DNA of 64,000 bases. It comes from Stappia sp. MMSF_3263. GTDB taxonomy: Bacteria; Pseudomonadota; Alphaproteobacteria; Rhizobiales; Stappiaceae. Below, in pieces: positions 1-8,803 of this stretch. The stretch's first letter is position 1, and the number at the start of each line of letters is the position of its first letter. The translations under genes and the position numbers were made by a program. Location of the stretch: NCBI RefSeq assembly GCF_030733745.1, contig NZ_JASHIK010000001.1, positions 372,001 through 436,000 of the forward strand, given 5' to 3'. The notes beneath the pieces are model-generated. The model did not search any database and was not told the DNA's origin. It worked only from the letters and a program-made list of their open reading frames with translations.

Positions 1-1
1 C

Positions 2-199
2 CGCCGCGCCGCGACCGAGGGCGAGCTTGCCGCGAAGCTGGCGGAAGCCGAGGCCCGGATAGGGGACGTCAAGCGCGCCGCGCTTGAGAATGTCGGCGAG
101 ATCGCCACCGGCACGACGTCGGAACTGGTCGAGGCCCTGATCGGCAAGGCGCCGACCAAGACCGAACTTACCAAGGCCGTCGAAACGGCGATGAAGTGA
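2..199 (+). CDS. atpF': ATP synthase subunit b' (3' end only)
   Basis: These are the last 65 codons of the second peripheral-stalk b subunit of the F1Fo ATP synthase; the 5' end lies outside the window. The visible part is Ala/Glu/Lys-rich amphipathic helix (AAKLAEAEARIGDVKRAALE) typical of the b/b' dimer, and ends ETAMK. Its stop is 10 bases before atpF, so the two are cotranscribed and translationally close. Identity rests on this context plus helix character; b' versus b is inferred from the order b'-b seen in alphaproteobacteria. Confidence 0.85.
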   Translation, partial: RRAATEGELAAKLAEAEARIGDVKRAALENVGEIATGTTSELVEALIGKAPTKTELTKAVETAMK

Positions 200-209
200 G
201 GACAGCCTG

Positions 210-689
210 ATGGACGCTTCAGCATGGGCTCTGGTCGGCCTCGTCATCTTTCTCGGCCTGATTGCCTATTTCAAGATCCCGGCGACAATCGGTGCGTCGC
301 TCGACAAGCGTGCGGACACCATCCGCAAGGAGCTTGAGGATGCCCGCCGTCTGCGCGAGGAAGCCCAGGCCCTGCTTGCTGACTACCAGCGCCGCCGCCA
401 GGAAGCCGTTTCCGAGGCGGAAGGGATTGTCGCGGAAGCCAAGCGCGAGGCGGATCGCCTGACGCTCGAGGCGAACACCGCCCTTGAGGAAATGATCTCG
501 CGCCGCACGAGCGCGGCCGAGCGCAAGATCGCCCAGGCCGAGAGCCAGGCGATTGCCGAGGTGCGTGGCCGCGCGGCAGACATCGCGATTGCCGCCGCAG
601 AGACGATCCTTTCCAAGAAGGTTTCGGGCGCCGTCGGTGACGATCTTCTGGCCAAGAGCATTGAGGAAGTGAAGTCGCGCCTCAACTGA
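210..689 (+). CDS. atpF: ATP synthase Fo subunit b
   Basis: This is the 159-residue stator subunit b, which anchors F1 to the membrane a-subunit. One membrane segment lies near the amino end (about residues 5-25, WALVGLVIFLGLIAYFKIPA), followed by a long charged helix to about residue 130 (DKRADTIRKELEDARRLREE). Length is normal for the family. It is the last gene of the Fo operon: a hairpin terminator follows 30 bases downstream. Confidence 0.97.
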   Translation: MDASAWALVGLVIFLGLIAYFKIPATIGASLDKRADTIRKELEDARRLREEAQALLADYQRRRQEAVSEAEGIVAEAKREADRLTLEANTALEEMISRRTSAAERKIAQAESQAIAEVRGRAADIAIAAAETILSKKVSGAVGDDLLAKSIEEVKSRLN

Positions 690-718
690 CGCGTCTTGTT
701 CTCTCTCGTTGGATTGAG

Positions 719-746
719 ACGGCCCCGCAAGGGGCCGTTTTCGTTT
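719..746 (+). terminator. Rho-independent terminator of the atp operon
   Basis: ACGGCCCC-gcaa-GGGGCCGT stem followed by TTTCGTTT. It closes the atp transcript and lies just before the 3' end of the convergent rnhB. Confidence 0.85.
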
Positions 747-764
747 GAGGCCGGCATTCTCGAC

Positions 765-1436
765 TCAGGTGCTGTCCCCGGTCGCCGCCTCGATCCAGGC
801 GCGCACCGGGCGGAAGCTCCGGCGATGCAGCGGGCAGGGGCCGAGCCGGTCCAGTGCGTCTGCATGAGCGGCTGTGCCGTAGCCCTTGTGGGCGGCGAAA
901 CCATAGCCGGGATGAACCGCCTCCATCCGCCGCATCAGCCGGTCGCGGGCAACCTTGGCGACAATCGAGGCGGCGGCGATGCACAGGATACGCGCATCGC
1001 CCTTCACGACAGCCTGACCGGGACAAGGCAGGCCCGGCGGTACGTCGCGCCCGTCGATCAGACAGGCGGCGGGGCGCGTCGAAAACCCCCGTACCGCCCG
1101 TGTCATGGCCTCCAGTGTCGCTGCGCGAATGTTCAGCGCATCGATCCGCTTCGGCGAGGCAAAGGCAATGGCGACGGTCGCGCTGGCGAGGATCTCGTCG
1201 TAGAGCCGCTCGCGGTCGCGCTCGGCAAGCGCCTTTGAATCGTCCAGCCCCCGGGGCAGTGCCTTGTGGTCGAGAATGACGGCGGCAACGCTGACCGGGC
1301 CCGCCCACGGGCCTCGACCGGCTTCGTCGATCCCGGCAAGGCGACCCTCGAAACCCGCAGCCAGGCGGGCCTCCTTTCTCGGCGAGAGACGGGAGGGGAG
1401 ATCGAGATGCAGGGCGGTCTGGAGTGAAAAGTCCAT
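765..1436 (-). CDS. rnhB: Ribonuclease HII
   Basis: RNase HII removes ribonucleotides embedded in duplex DNA and degrades RNA in RNA-DNA hybrids. The 223-residue product carries the signature [14 protein letters not shown] (residues 35-48, with catalytic Asp37-Glu38), the DDSK motif (65-68) and a later [21 protein letters not shown] block with the remaining acidic metal ligands. Length matches the family. It is convergent with atpF, and the atpF-rnhB neighbourhood is common in Hyphomicrobiales. The carboxy end shows no clamp-binding motif. Confidence 0.96.
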   Translation of the reverse strand: MDFSLQTALHLDLPSRLSPRKEARLAAGFEGRLAGIDEAGRGPWAGPVSVAAVILDHKALPRGLDDSKALAERDRERLYDEILASATVAIAFASPKRIDALNIRAATLEAMTRAVRGFSTRPAACLIDGRDVPPGLPCPGQAVVKGDARILCIAAASIVAKVARDRLMRRMEAVHPGYGFAAHKGYGTAAHADALDRLGPCPLHRRSFRPVRAWIEAATGDST

Positions 1437-1542
1437 GTCGCATCGTCGGCGGCGGACCGGCGTGCCGCAAGCCGCCTTGCCCTGTCATCCACGGGAACTT
1501 GCCGTCGACGCGACCTGGCTTGGCCGGTTTGACAGCGCGCGC

Positions 1543-2721
1543 TCAGAAGAGCTGCAGCTGGACGCCGCCGGCGGTGGGCCGGATGAAGGCGTCTGTTGCA
1601 AGCGGTTTGCGCGTCCGGTTCAGCCCGAGCCGCTTGCAGGCAAGTGCGAAGCGGTTGGCGAGCTGTTTCGCATAAGGGCCTTCGCCGCGCATGCGCTTGC
1701 CCCATTCCGCGTCATAGTCCTTGCCGCCGCGCATCGAGCGGATCAGGTTCATGACATGGCGGTAGCTGTCGGGCCGGTGGCGCAGCAACCAGTCGCGAAA
1801 CAGGGGGCTGACCTCGATCGGCAACCGAAGCAGGATGTATCCGGCGCCCGCCGCGCCGTTTTGCGAGGCCGCCTCCAGTATCCGCTCCATCTCCGAATCG
1901 GTCAGGGCCGGGATGACCGGCGCCACCATCACCGAGGTCGGTATGCCCGCCTCGGAGAGGCCGCGAACAGCGTCCAGGCGTTTCTGGGGCGTTGCCGCGC
2001 GCGGTTCCATCGTCCGCGCCAGTTTGCGGTCGAGCGTGGTGATCGAGATGGCGACGCGCGCCAGACCGCGCTCTGCCATCGATGCAAGGATGTCGGCATC
2101 GCGCAGCACAAGCGCCGATTTCGTCACGATCCCGACCGGGTGATTGCACTTGTCGAGAACGGACAGGATGTCGCGCATCAGCTTCTGCTCCCGCTCGACC
2201 GGCTGGTAGGGATCGGTGTTGGTGCCGATCGCGATCGTGCGCGGTGTGTATCCGGGACGCGACAGCTCGCGCTCCAGAAGTTCGGCGGCATTCGGCTTGA
2301 CCGTCAGGCGGGTCTCGAAATCCAGGCCCGGCGACAGGCCGATATAGGCATGGCTGGGCCGGGCGAAGCAGTAGACGCAGCCATGCTCGCACCCGCGATA
2401 GGGATTGATGGAGCGGTCGAAGGAAATGTCGGGCGATTCGTTGCGTGTGATGATCGTCCGGGCGCGCTCTTCCTGGAGATGGGTCTTGAACGGCGGCAGC
2501 GTTTCAAGTGTCCCCCAGCCGTCATCGAAGGCCTCGATGCTCTCGCGCTCGTAGCGGCCGGCCATGTTGAGACCGGCCCCGCGACCACGCCCGCGATGCG
2601 CATCGATATCGGCGATATCGCTCTTGACCTCGCTGCTTGGGGAAAGGTCGGGCTTCACCTTTTTGGCACGCATGCCTGTCGCCTGCTCCACTGTCGTCCC
2701 GAATGGGTTGATCAGGAACAT
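1543..2721 (-). CDS. PA0069-family radical SAM protein with clamp-motif tail
   Basis: A 392-residue radical SAM protein of the PA0069 family, related to spore photoproduct lyase. The [4Fe-4S]/SAM cysteines are CEHGCVYC (Cys111, Cys115, Cys118). Upstream is the RGRGAGLNMAGRYE block typical of the family. The protein ends VQLQLF, which fits the QLxLF beta-clamp-binding consensus, suggesting recruitment to replication or repair sites (inference). The substrate is unknown. No clear ribosome binding site precedes the first ATG; Met17 (base 2673) is an alternative start. Confidence 0.9.
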   Translation of the reverse strand: MFLINPFGTTVEQATGMRAKKVKPDLSPSSEVKSDIADIDAHRGRGRGAGLNMAGRYERESIEAFDDGWGTLETLPPFKTHLQEERARTIITRNESPDISFDRSINPYRGCEHGCVYCFARPSHAYIGLSPGLDFETRLTVKPNAAELLERELSRPGYTPRTIAIGTNTDPYQPVEREQKLMRDILSVLDKCNHPVGIVTKSALVLRDADILASMAERGLARVAISITTLDRKLARTMEPRAATPQKRLDAVRGLSEAGIPTSVMVAPVIPALTDSEMERILEAASQNGAAGAGYILLRLPIEVSPLFRDWLLRHRPDSYRHVMNLIRSMRGGKDYDAEWGKRMRGEGPYAKQLANRFALACKRLGLNRTRKPLATDAFIRPTAGGVQLQLF

Positions 2722-2811
2722 ATCAGGAACAAAGGCGACTGAGAACCGGATTCGGCATCGTTCCCGCCTTTCGCGAGCAGATGCCCCGGGTTCTCTTGCC
2801 GGAAAGCGCGA

Positions 2812-2843
2812 CCGCCCCGCCTGGCATTGGTCAGGCGGGGCGG
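2812..2843 (-). terminator. Hairpin downstream of the EF-hand gene
   Basis: A perfect 12-bp stem CCGCCCCGCCTG/CAGGCGGGGCGG with an 8-base loop. Reading leftwards (minus strand) it follows the EF-hand gene stop by about 30 bases. There is only a weak T-rich tail, so termination is likely but not certain. Confidence 0.65.
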
Positions 2844-2873
2844 CGGCATCAGCAGTGGCGATCTGGGAGGGGG

Positions 2874-3104
2874 TTACCCGCCACTGCCGGCAAGAACGGC
2901 AAACTCGGCCTCCGAGAGCGACCCGTTGCGGTCGGCGTCGGCTGCGGAGAAAGCCTCCATCGTGACTTCGGGGGCGACCGCGGTCACCTCGGCATAGGTC
3001 AGGTCACCGCTCTGGTCGGCATCGATGTCCGCGAAGCTGGCTCCCTGAGCGACGGCCGCGCCGGAAAAGGTAACGGCGGCGAGGGCGATGAGCAGTCTCT
3101 TCAT
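2874..3104 (-). CDS. Small secreted EF-hand calcium-binding protein
   Basis: A 76-residue protein. Residues 1-20 (MKRLLIALAAVTFSGAAVAQ) form a signal peptide, so it is exported to the periplasm. Two EF-hand loops follow: DIDADQSGDLTYAE and DADRNGSLSEAE, each with Asp at positions 1, 3 and 5 and a terminal Glu. The start at 3104 is chosen because the signal peptide begins there and GGAAGGAC lies just upstream; an in-frame start at 3152 would add an implausible leader. Likely role is Ca2+ binding or buffering; partner unknown. Confidence 0.85.
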   Translation of the reverse strand: MKRLLIALAAVTFSGAAVAQGASFADIDADQSGDLTYAEVTAVAPEVTMEAFSAADADRNGSLSEAEFAVLAGSGG

Positions 3105-3152
3105 GGTCAGAGTCCTTCCGGTTCTGGCGTGGCACGGCCCTGAGCCGGCCAA

Positions 3153-3428
3153 CCTGTGAGCGGCGTGGGCCGTTCACGGGAAGAAAGGTGAAATCTAAGT
3201 CGGTCTAAAACATGATCGTGAAAAGGAGAATTGGAGAAAATAAAATGTCCATTCTCGGGTAGTTGAGGAGAAATAGGGTTTTATTTTCAATATTCTGAAT
3301 TATTCGACAGATGGTATCAAGTTGAATATAGGGGGATATTCATGATTTATTGTAATTATTATCAGGTGTTGTTTTCAATGATTCAAAATAATACGCGGAT
3401 TCCTTGTCGTTTCCCTGCGGAGAGCCGT
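3153..3428. other. AT-rich intergenic island
   Basis: About 275 bases with no convincing gene. From roughly 3185 to 3410 the DNA is strongly AT-rich, unlike the GC-rich surroundings, with runs such as TAAAATG, TTTTATTTTCAATATT and AAAATAATA. A 34-codon reading frame (3342-3446, plus strand) follows GGGGGA but overlaps the end of the AraC gene and is not called. The stretch may hold the promoter of the EF-hand gene, or be an insertion scar. Confidence 0.6.
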
Positions 3429-4421
3429 TCACATGTAGGCTTTTGATGCGCGCAGCGTGTCGCTCGGGCGTTCGCCATAGGCCTGACGATAGGCGAGCGC
3501 TGCACGTCCCAGATGTGAAAAGCCGCAGGCGTGGATGAGCTCGGTCACGCTGTAATCCCTGTCGCAGGAAAGCAGGCGTTCGCGAAGCAGGGCAAGACGG
3601 CGCGTCTCCAGGGTTGCGGTGATGGTTTCCCCGCAATGCCGGCGGAAGGCGGCCTGCAAGGCCCGGATGGAACAGCCGCAATGACGGGCAAGATCCGCCA
3701 CGTCGAGCGGATCCTCCAGATGGGCGTCGAGATAGTCGAGCGCCCGGGCGATGCGCGCCGGGGGCAGGGGCGTGCGATCTTCGCTCTTCAGCAGCAGCAG
3801 GCGGCGGTTGCTGTCCTGGTTCCAGATCAGGGCCTGGGCAATCGTGTCGCTGATCCTCTCCAGCACGCGCCGGTTTTCGAGGCCGCCCGCTTCCGCCCGT
3901 GCGGCCAGTCGGGAGACCTGGGCGAAGAGCGTGCGGCCGAAGTCGCTATCGAGCCGTACCCGGGGGGAGAACACCAGTTCGCCGACATCCTCCTGCAGGA
4001 GTTCCGAGACCGCGGCCTCGATCGGCGCCCGGTCGAGCATGAGGATCAACTGGCCGCAGGAGGCGCGCCAGCGCATGACGGACGGCTGCGTCGGGGACAG
4101 GAGCGAGGCCGCCTGCCCGGGGCTCGTCTCGGTCGTCCTGCCGCCGCAACGGATCTCGGCCGCCCCCTTCAGCGGGATCTGCAGGAGAAAGAAGCGTTCC
4201 AGGCAACCGGGATCAATCTCGACATCCCCGCCATAGGCGACGTAGTTGATGGATCCGCCGGGAAAACGGCAGTGGTTATGGAGCGCGTTGAAACCCGGAG
4301 CGCGGTCGAGGGGCGCAAGCCGGTGCGCGCAGAAAATGCGGCCGACCTGTTCGGCCGCCTGGTGGACGTCCCGCGTGGCCACCTTCCCGTAGTCGGCAAG
4401 CGGCACGCGCGCCGCCGTCAT
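3429..4421 (-). CDS. AraC-family regulator (AraC_binding_2 type)
   Basis: A 330-residue transcription factor. The amino half is a cupin-like AraC sensor domain (NHCRFPGGSINYVAYGGDVEI and PLKGAAEIRCGG); the carboxy end (about residues 225-325) has two helix-turn-helices (DVADLARHCGCSIRALQAAFRRH and VTELIHACGFSHLGRAALAYRQAYGERP). Start 4421 (MTAARVPL) is preferred over the longer in-frame start at 4496 because similarity-like sequence begins there. It is divergent from the cupin/monooxygenase pair at 4712-6762 and probably controls it; the inducer is unknown. Confidence 0.88.
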   Translation of the reverse strand: MTAARVPLADYGKVATRDVHQAAEQVGRIFCAHRLAPLDRAPGFNALHNHCRFPGGSINYVAYGGDVEIDPGCLERFFLLQIPLKGAAEIRCGGRTTETSPGQAASLLSPTQPSVMRWRASCGQLILMLDRAPIEAAVSELLQEDVGELVFSPRVRLDSDFGRTLFAQVSRLAARAEAGGLENRRVLERISDTIAQALIWNQDSNRRLLLLKSEDRTPLPPARIARALDYLDAHLEDPLDVADLARHCGCSIRALQAAFRRHCGETITATLETRRLALLRERLLSCDRDYSVTELIHACGFSHLGRAALAYRQAYGERPSDTLRASKAYM

Positions 4422-4711
4422 GGCGCACCCGTCATGGCAAATCCGTCCTCTGGAGGCCGGACCGTTTTCGGTCCTTGTTGTCAAAAAGCCTAGCACGGGG
4501 ACCGGGGCCCGTCATCCGCGTCGGCGAGCCGGCAAAATGCGTGGCAAGCTGCGCTTAACGGACAGGGGCAGCGTTTTGCGGATAGACGCCGTGCGCGGAC
4601 ACGCGCTTTCATTGGAGATGCGAACAAGAGCCGGCACCGCGATCAGATGTGCATGCACGGCCCGCACCAGAGGACGGATGCGCGCGATGCGCGCCAGAGG
4701 GGAGACTTCGA

Positions 4712-5212
4712 ATGAGCAAGGCAATCGCCAACATGGTGAAGGTCAACACCGATCCGGGCATCACCCGGGCCGGAACCGGCCATGACGGGGTGGAGTGGAG
4801 CATTCTTGGCCACACCTACTGGATGAAGACGGAAGGCGAGGCCTGCTTCTCCTTCGAGACGCTCGACCCGCCGGGCACGTTCGTGCCGCCGCACGTCCAT
4901 CCGACCCAGGACGAGTTCATCTATGTGCTTGAGGGTCGCTTCGACCTCTATCTCGACGGACAGCACCATCAGGCGCATCCGGGCGATGTCGTGCGCATGC
5001 CGATGGGCATTCCCCACGGCTACTACAATCTCACCGACAAGCCGGCCCGGGCGATCTTCTGGGTCAGTCCCGCGCGCCGCCTGCGCGAGCTCTTCGACAA
5101 CCTGCACAATCTTGGCGATCCGGCGGAAGTCGTGCGTCAGTCGGCCCTGCGCGAAGTCTTCTTCCTCAAGCCCGAGGACATGGTCTTCGATCCGCTCGAA
5201 CTGAAGGTCTGA
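4712..5212 (+). CDS. Cupin-domain protein
   Basis: A 166-residue single-domain cupin. Cupin motif 1 is PPHVHPTQDEFIYVLEGRF (two metal-binding His plus Glu) and motif 2 is GDVVRMPMGIPHGYYN (third His), so the metal site is intact. The start has GAGGGGAGA upstream. It precedes a flavin monooxygenase by 65 bases in the same direction and both are divergent from an AraC gene, which suggests a catabolic or detoxification pair. Could be a dioxygenase, isomerase or sensor; substrate cannot be read from the sequence. Confidence 0.85.
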   Translation: MSKAIANMVKVNTDPGITRAGTGHDGVEWSILGHTYWMKTEGEACFSFETLDPPGTFVPPHVHPTQDEFIYVLEGRFDLYLDGQHHQAHPGDVVRMPMGIPHGYYNLTDKPARAIFWVSPARRLRELFDNLHNLGDPAEVVRQSALREVFFLKPEDMVFDPLELKV

Positions 5213-5277
5213 GCCGGGCGTCTCGCGGTGTGCCCGCCAGGGCGGGCGCCGTTTCCAGGCAAGCAGGGACAGGAACC

Positions 5278-6762
5278 ATGGTCAATCGCAAGCGCGTTTG
5301 CGTCATCGGCGCCGGCGTCAGCGGACTTGCGTCCGCACGCGCCTTTCGGGACAAGGGGCACGAGGTTACCGTGCTCGAACGCAGCCAGGAGCTTGGCGGG
5401 GTGTGGGCCCCGTCGCGCTCCTATCCGGGCATCCGCACCCAGAGCCCGAAGGACCTCTACCGCTATACCGGTCTTTCCATGCCGAAGGATTATCCGGAAT
5501 GGCCGAGCGGGGCTCAGGTGCATGCCTATCTCACGGCGTTCGCCGAACGCTTCGACCTGCTGCCGCTGATCCGCTTCGGCGAAAGCGTCACGGCCATGCA
5601 GCGACGCGACGGCGGTGGCTGGGACCTGGAGGTCGAGAGCCGGGACGGCACCCGCGCTCGCGAGGGCTTCGACTTCGTCGTGGTCGCGAGCGGCACCTTC
5701 ACCGACCCCAACCGCCTGCATCATCCGGGCGAGGAGGCGTTTCTCGACGGCGGCGGGCGCATCCTCCATTCCAGCGAATACACCGATCCGGCGCTGGTCA
5801 GGGGCAGGAAGGTCGTCGTCCTCGGCTTTTCCAAGTCGGCGACGGATGTTGCCGTCAACGCGGTGAAGGAAGGTGCCGAGGAGGTTAGCATCGTCTATCT
5901 GGAACCGGTCTGGCGCGTGCCTTATCGGTTCGGTGGCCTGGTGAATTTCAAGCATATCCTCTACTGCCGCGCCTCCGAGTGCATGTTCCCGCCCTGGAGC
6001 GAGGGACGGGTGGCCCGCACGGTCCGGGCGCTGACCAAGCCGCTTGTCTGGGCCAACTGGCGGGGCCTTGAGACACTCTTGACGGCCCAGTTCGGACTGA
6101 AGCGGCTCGGCTTGCGCCCCGGCCAGCCGATCGAAAGCACCATCGCCTGCGGACTGCCGATCGCCACCGAAGGGTTCTTCGACCTGGTGCGCAAGGGCAG
6201 GATCCGTGCCGTCCAGGGCACGTTCGAGCGCTACGAGAACGGCGAGGTCGTGCTCTCCGGCGGCGAGCGAATCCCCCTCGATCTGGCGATTCAGGCGGTC
6301 GGCTGGAAACTCGGCGTGCCCTATCTCGACGAGGCAACGCGGGAGGCGCTCGTTGCGCCCGACGGCCAGTACCGGCTCTACCGGTTGATCGTCAATCCGG
6401 ATGTGCCGGATCTCGGCTTCGTCGGGTTCAACTCGAGCTTTGCCACCGTGCTGACCAGCGACATCGCCGCCCAGTGGCTGGTGCGCTACGCCGACGGGAA
6501 GCTCGAGAACCAGCCGGATGAGAGGGAAATGACCCGCTGGATCGAGGAACACATGGCGTGGCGCCAGTCGGTACGCCCGGCCGCCCGGATCTATGGCGGC
6601 CTGTGTTCGGCGCCTTACCACTTCCGTCACCTCGACGAACTTCTCTCCGATATCGGCGCCAGCCAGCGCCGGCGGAACCCGCTTGCCGAGACCTTCCTGC
6701 CGCCGGATGCGGAAGCCTATGGCCGTTTTCTCGAAAGCGCCCCGGCCTACTCCGTCAGTTGA
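5278..6762 (+). CDS. Flavin-containing monooxygenase (FMO/CzcO-like)
   Basis: A 494-residue FAD/NADPH-dependent monooxygenase. FAD site: VCVIGAGVSGLASA near residue 12. A second Rossmann motif, VVLGFSKSATDVA (about residues 180-192), marks NADPH binding. GIRTQSPKDLYRYTG and EWPSGAQVHAYL are typical of the FMO superfamily. Such enzymes add one oxygen atom to soft nucleophiles or ketones. Start chosen at 5278 (AGGA upstream); the frame is open further upstream without support. Cotranscribed with the cupin gene and probably under the adjacent AraC regulator. Confidence 0.87.
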   Translation: MVNRKRVCVIGAGVSGLASARAFRDKGHEVTVLERSQELGGVWAPSRSYPGIRTQSPKDLYRYTGLSMPKDYPEWPSGAQVHAYLTAFAERFDLLPLIRFGESVTAMQRRDGGGWDLEVESRDGTRAREGFDFVVVASGTFTDPNRLHHPGEEAFLDGGGRILHSSEYTDPALVRGRKVVVLGFSKSATDVAVNAVKEGAEEVSIVYLEPVWRVPYRFGGLVNFKHILYCRASECMFPPWSEGRVARTVRALTKPLVWANWRGLETLLTAQFGLKRLGLRPGQPIESTIACGLPIATEGFFDLVRKGRIRAVQGTFERYENGEVVLSGGERIPLDLAIQAVGWKLGVPYLDEATREALVAPDGQYRLYRLIVNPDVPDLGFVGFNSSFATVLTSDIAAQWLVRYADGKLENQPDEREMTRWIEEHMAWRQSVRPAARIYGGLCSAPYHFRHLDELLSDIGASQRRRNPLAETFLPPDAEAYGRFLESAPAYSVS

Positions 6763-6771
6763 TGGGTGGGG

Positions 6772-6806
6772 GATACGAAAACGGGGCCGGATTGCTCCGG
6801 CCCCGT
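6772..6806 (-). terminator. Terminator of the metallo-hydrolase gene
   Basis: A perfect 11-bp stem ACGGGGCCGGA-ttgc-TCCGGCCCCGT (6781-6806). On the minus strand it is followed by TTTTCGTATC, as expected for a rho-independent terminator of the leftward gene. It may also stop read-through from the convergent monooxygenase gene. Confidence 0.85.
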
Positions 6807-6832
6807 CGATCTCCGGGCGCAGCCGGGTTCGC

Positions 6833-7801
6833 TCAGAGGGCGAACTGATAAGCGGCGGGTACCCAGCGGTAGCTTTCCCCGGCGGTTTCCAGATAGCCGA
6901 GCGCGGGGAACGGCATGTGATAGCCGGTCACGGGAATCTTCTCCGCGATGATCAGGTCGAACATCGTCTTGCGCGTCGCAGCCGCCTTTTCCTTGTCCAT
7001 GTCGTAGCGCACGTGCCAGTCCGGGCGTTGGATCGACACGACGAAATGGTTGGCGATATCGCCCCAGATCAGGAGCTGCTTGCCGCCACTCGAAAGGTGG
7101 AAGGACATGTGCCCCGGTGTATGTCCCGGGGTGTCGAGGCCCAGGATGCCGGGCACGACTTCCTTGTGGCCGCCGACGAAGGTCATCTTTTCGGCGAGCG
7201 GCTTGACGTTTGTCTGCACCAGCCGCGCGACCCGCTCGGTGGGACCGCTGAGACGGTCCTCATGGGTCCAGAAGTCGAACTCGGTCTGACCTGTCACGTA
7301 GCGCGCGTTCGGATAGGTCGGCACGCCATTGGTCATCAGTCCGCCGATGTGGTCGGGATGCATGTGGGTGAGGACGACGATATCGACCTGCTCCGGGGAA
7401 TATCCGGCGGAGGCGAGTTGCGCCGTCAAAGATCCGTTGTCGCCGCCAAGGCCTGTATCGAACAGCACCAGTTCGGAGCCTGTATTCACGATCACCGGTG
7501 TGAAGCCGTTGACCATCTTGTCGGAAGGCAGGTGGTTTGCTGCCAGCAGCTCCGATACGGCTGCCGCATCCTGGTTCTCGCCGAAGATCGGATGCGGACC
7601 GTCCATGGTGCGGGCCGCATCAAGCATCATGGTGACTTCGAAGTCGCCCACCTTGACGCGGTTGAAGGTGGGGGTGGCGACGCCGAGCATCGGAGCGGCG
7701 GCGCTCGCGCGTCCGCTTGCGGAGATGATGGCAGGCGCGGCGATGGCAGCGGTCGCGGCGCCGGCGATCAATGCGCGGCGGTTCAGGTTCACTACACTCA
7801 T
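6833..7801 (-). CDS. Secreted MBL-fold metallo-hydrolase (Tat substrate)
   Basis: A 322-residue metallo-beta-lactamase-fold hydrolase. The leader contains a twin-arginine motif (LNRRALIAG) and a hydrophobic stretch to about residue 36, so it is exported folded to the periplasm. Zinc ligands: THMHPDH (145-151), His in DTPGHTPGH (227/231) and GD near 248. The fold resembles lactonase/quorum-quenching and glyoxalase-like members, but substrate is not determined. GGGAGG precedes the start. It lies 108 bases downstream of the SMP-30-like gene, same strand, likely one operon. Confidence 0.88.
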   Translation of the reverse strand: MSVVNLNRRALIAGAATAAIAAPAIISASGRASAAAPMLGVATPTFNRVKVGDFEVTMMLDAARTMDGPHPIFGENQDAAAVSELLAANHLPSDKMVNGFTPVIVNTGSELVLFDTGLGGDNGSLTAQLASAGYSPEQVDIVVLTHMHPDHIGGLMTNGVPTYPNARYVTGQTEFDFWTHEDRLSGPTERVARLVQTNVKPLAEKMTFVGGHKEVVPGILGLDTPGHTPGHMSFHLSSGGKQLLIWGDIANHFVVSIQRPDWHVRYDMDKEKAAATRKTMFDLIIAEKIPVTGYHMPFPALGYLETAGESYRWVPAAYQFAL

Positions 7802-7909
7802 GTCCCATATCCTCCCGTCGGGATGCCTGTAACGGTCGAAGCCGAACTTAGGCCCTGGAAGACGCTGGGGAAGCCGTGATCACGCATCCGTGAACGGCCT
7901 CCCTCCGTT

Positions 7910-8803
7910 TCATTGCACAAGGGGAGCCACCAGCACCGTCCCCTCCCGCATCACCGGCACCCAGACCGCTCCGGCGGCGGCGTCCACGGCAAAGTCGGCC
8001 GGCCCGTGGACATCGCGCGGCAGCGACAGCCTTGCCAGTTCTGTTCCGTCTCCGGCGTGCAGCGAGAGGACGCCCGGCGCCGGCGGGTCGAACGACCGCC
8101 AGTCGGAGAGCAGCATCCTTTCGTCCCGCAGCAGCACGAGACCGTCGAGAATGCCATGCGGCCCTCTGTCGAGCTTGCGCACTTGGCCATCCACCGTCAC
8201 CTCGAACAGGTCACCGCCTTCGAACCGGGCGCCGAGACCGACGACGAGGAGCCTGTTCCCGCGTGCGTCCCAGGCAATGCCGTTGGCGCCGGGAATGCCG
8301 GAGGCGACGCTCGTAAAGGCGCCTGTCCCGAGATCGACCCGGTAGACGGCGCCGCGCAGGGTGTCGGTGACGGCAAGCCCTTCCGGCACGCTCGCCAGGT
8401 CATTGAGCAGGCTGGGACCGCCCGCCGGAACGCGTGCCTCGAAGACCTTCCGGCGGGAGGAAATATCGAAGCCGACAATGCGGTCGATGTCGGCGACATA
8501 GAGACGGCCGTCCGCAAGCGCCATGCCCTTGGGCGCGTCGAGCGTCTCGCCGTCCGCCGGGAAGGCGCGCAGGGCGACGACACGTCCTCCCGCGTCCAAT
8601 TCGCTGATGAAGCCGTCGCCGTCATGCCCGGTCGGATCGAGTTTCGCGCCGAGATTGGAGACGAACCTGCGCGGTCCGTCGATCAGCACGCTTTCGGGGT
8701 TGCTGAAGCCTTCGAGGGTCTTGGCAGGTGTGTCTGCCCGAACGCCCGAGCAGGCGAGGGCGACAAGGATGCCGGCAAAAATGGGAGCAAGTGTGCAACG
8801 CAT
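7910..8803 (-). CDS. Secreted SMP-30/gluconolactonase-like beta-propeller protein
   Basis: A 297-residue protein with a signal peptide (MRCTLAPIFAGILVALACSGVRA) followed by a six-bladed-propeller-type sequence (FSNPESVLIDGPRRFVSNLG, GMALADGRLYVADIDRIVGFD, GANGIAWDARGNRLLVVG, HGILDGLVLL). Members hydrolyse lactones or are non-enzymatic. The start at 8803 follows GGAGAG; the frame runs on upstream through the divergent AraC gene but that extension is not real. It is divergent from an AraC regulator and upstream of the MBL-fold hydrolase, so the three form a likely regulated module. Confidence 0.83.
   Translation of the reverse strand: MRCTLAPIFAGILVALACSGVRADTPAKTLEGFSNPESVLIDGPRRFVSNLGAKLDPTGHDGDGFISELDAGGRVVALRAFPADGETLDAPKGMALADGRLYVADIDRIVGFDISSRRKVFEARVPAGGPSLLNDLASVPEGLAVTDTLRGAVYRVDLGTGAFTSVASGIPGANGIAWDARGNRLLVVGLGARFEGGDLFEVTVDGQVRKLDRGPHGILDGLVLLRDERMLLSDWRSFDPPAPGVLSLHAGDGTELARLSLPRDVHGPADFAVDAAAGAVWVPVMREGTVLVAPLVQ

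Noticed and set aside
3342-3446. 34-codon ORF with GGGGGA upstream in the AT-rich island
   Set aside because: Too short, overlaps the AraC 3' end, and no conservation can be judged. Left as part of the island description.
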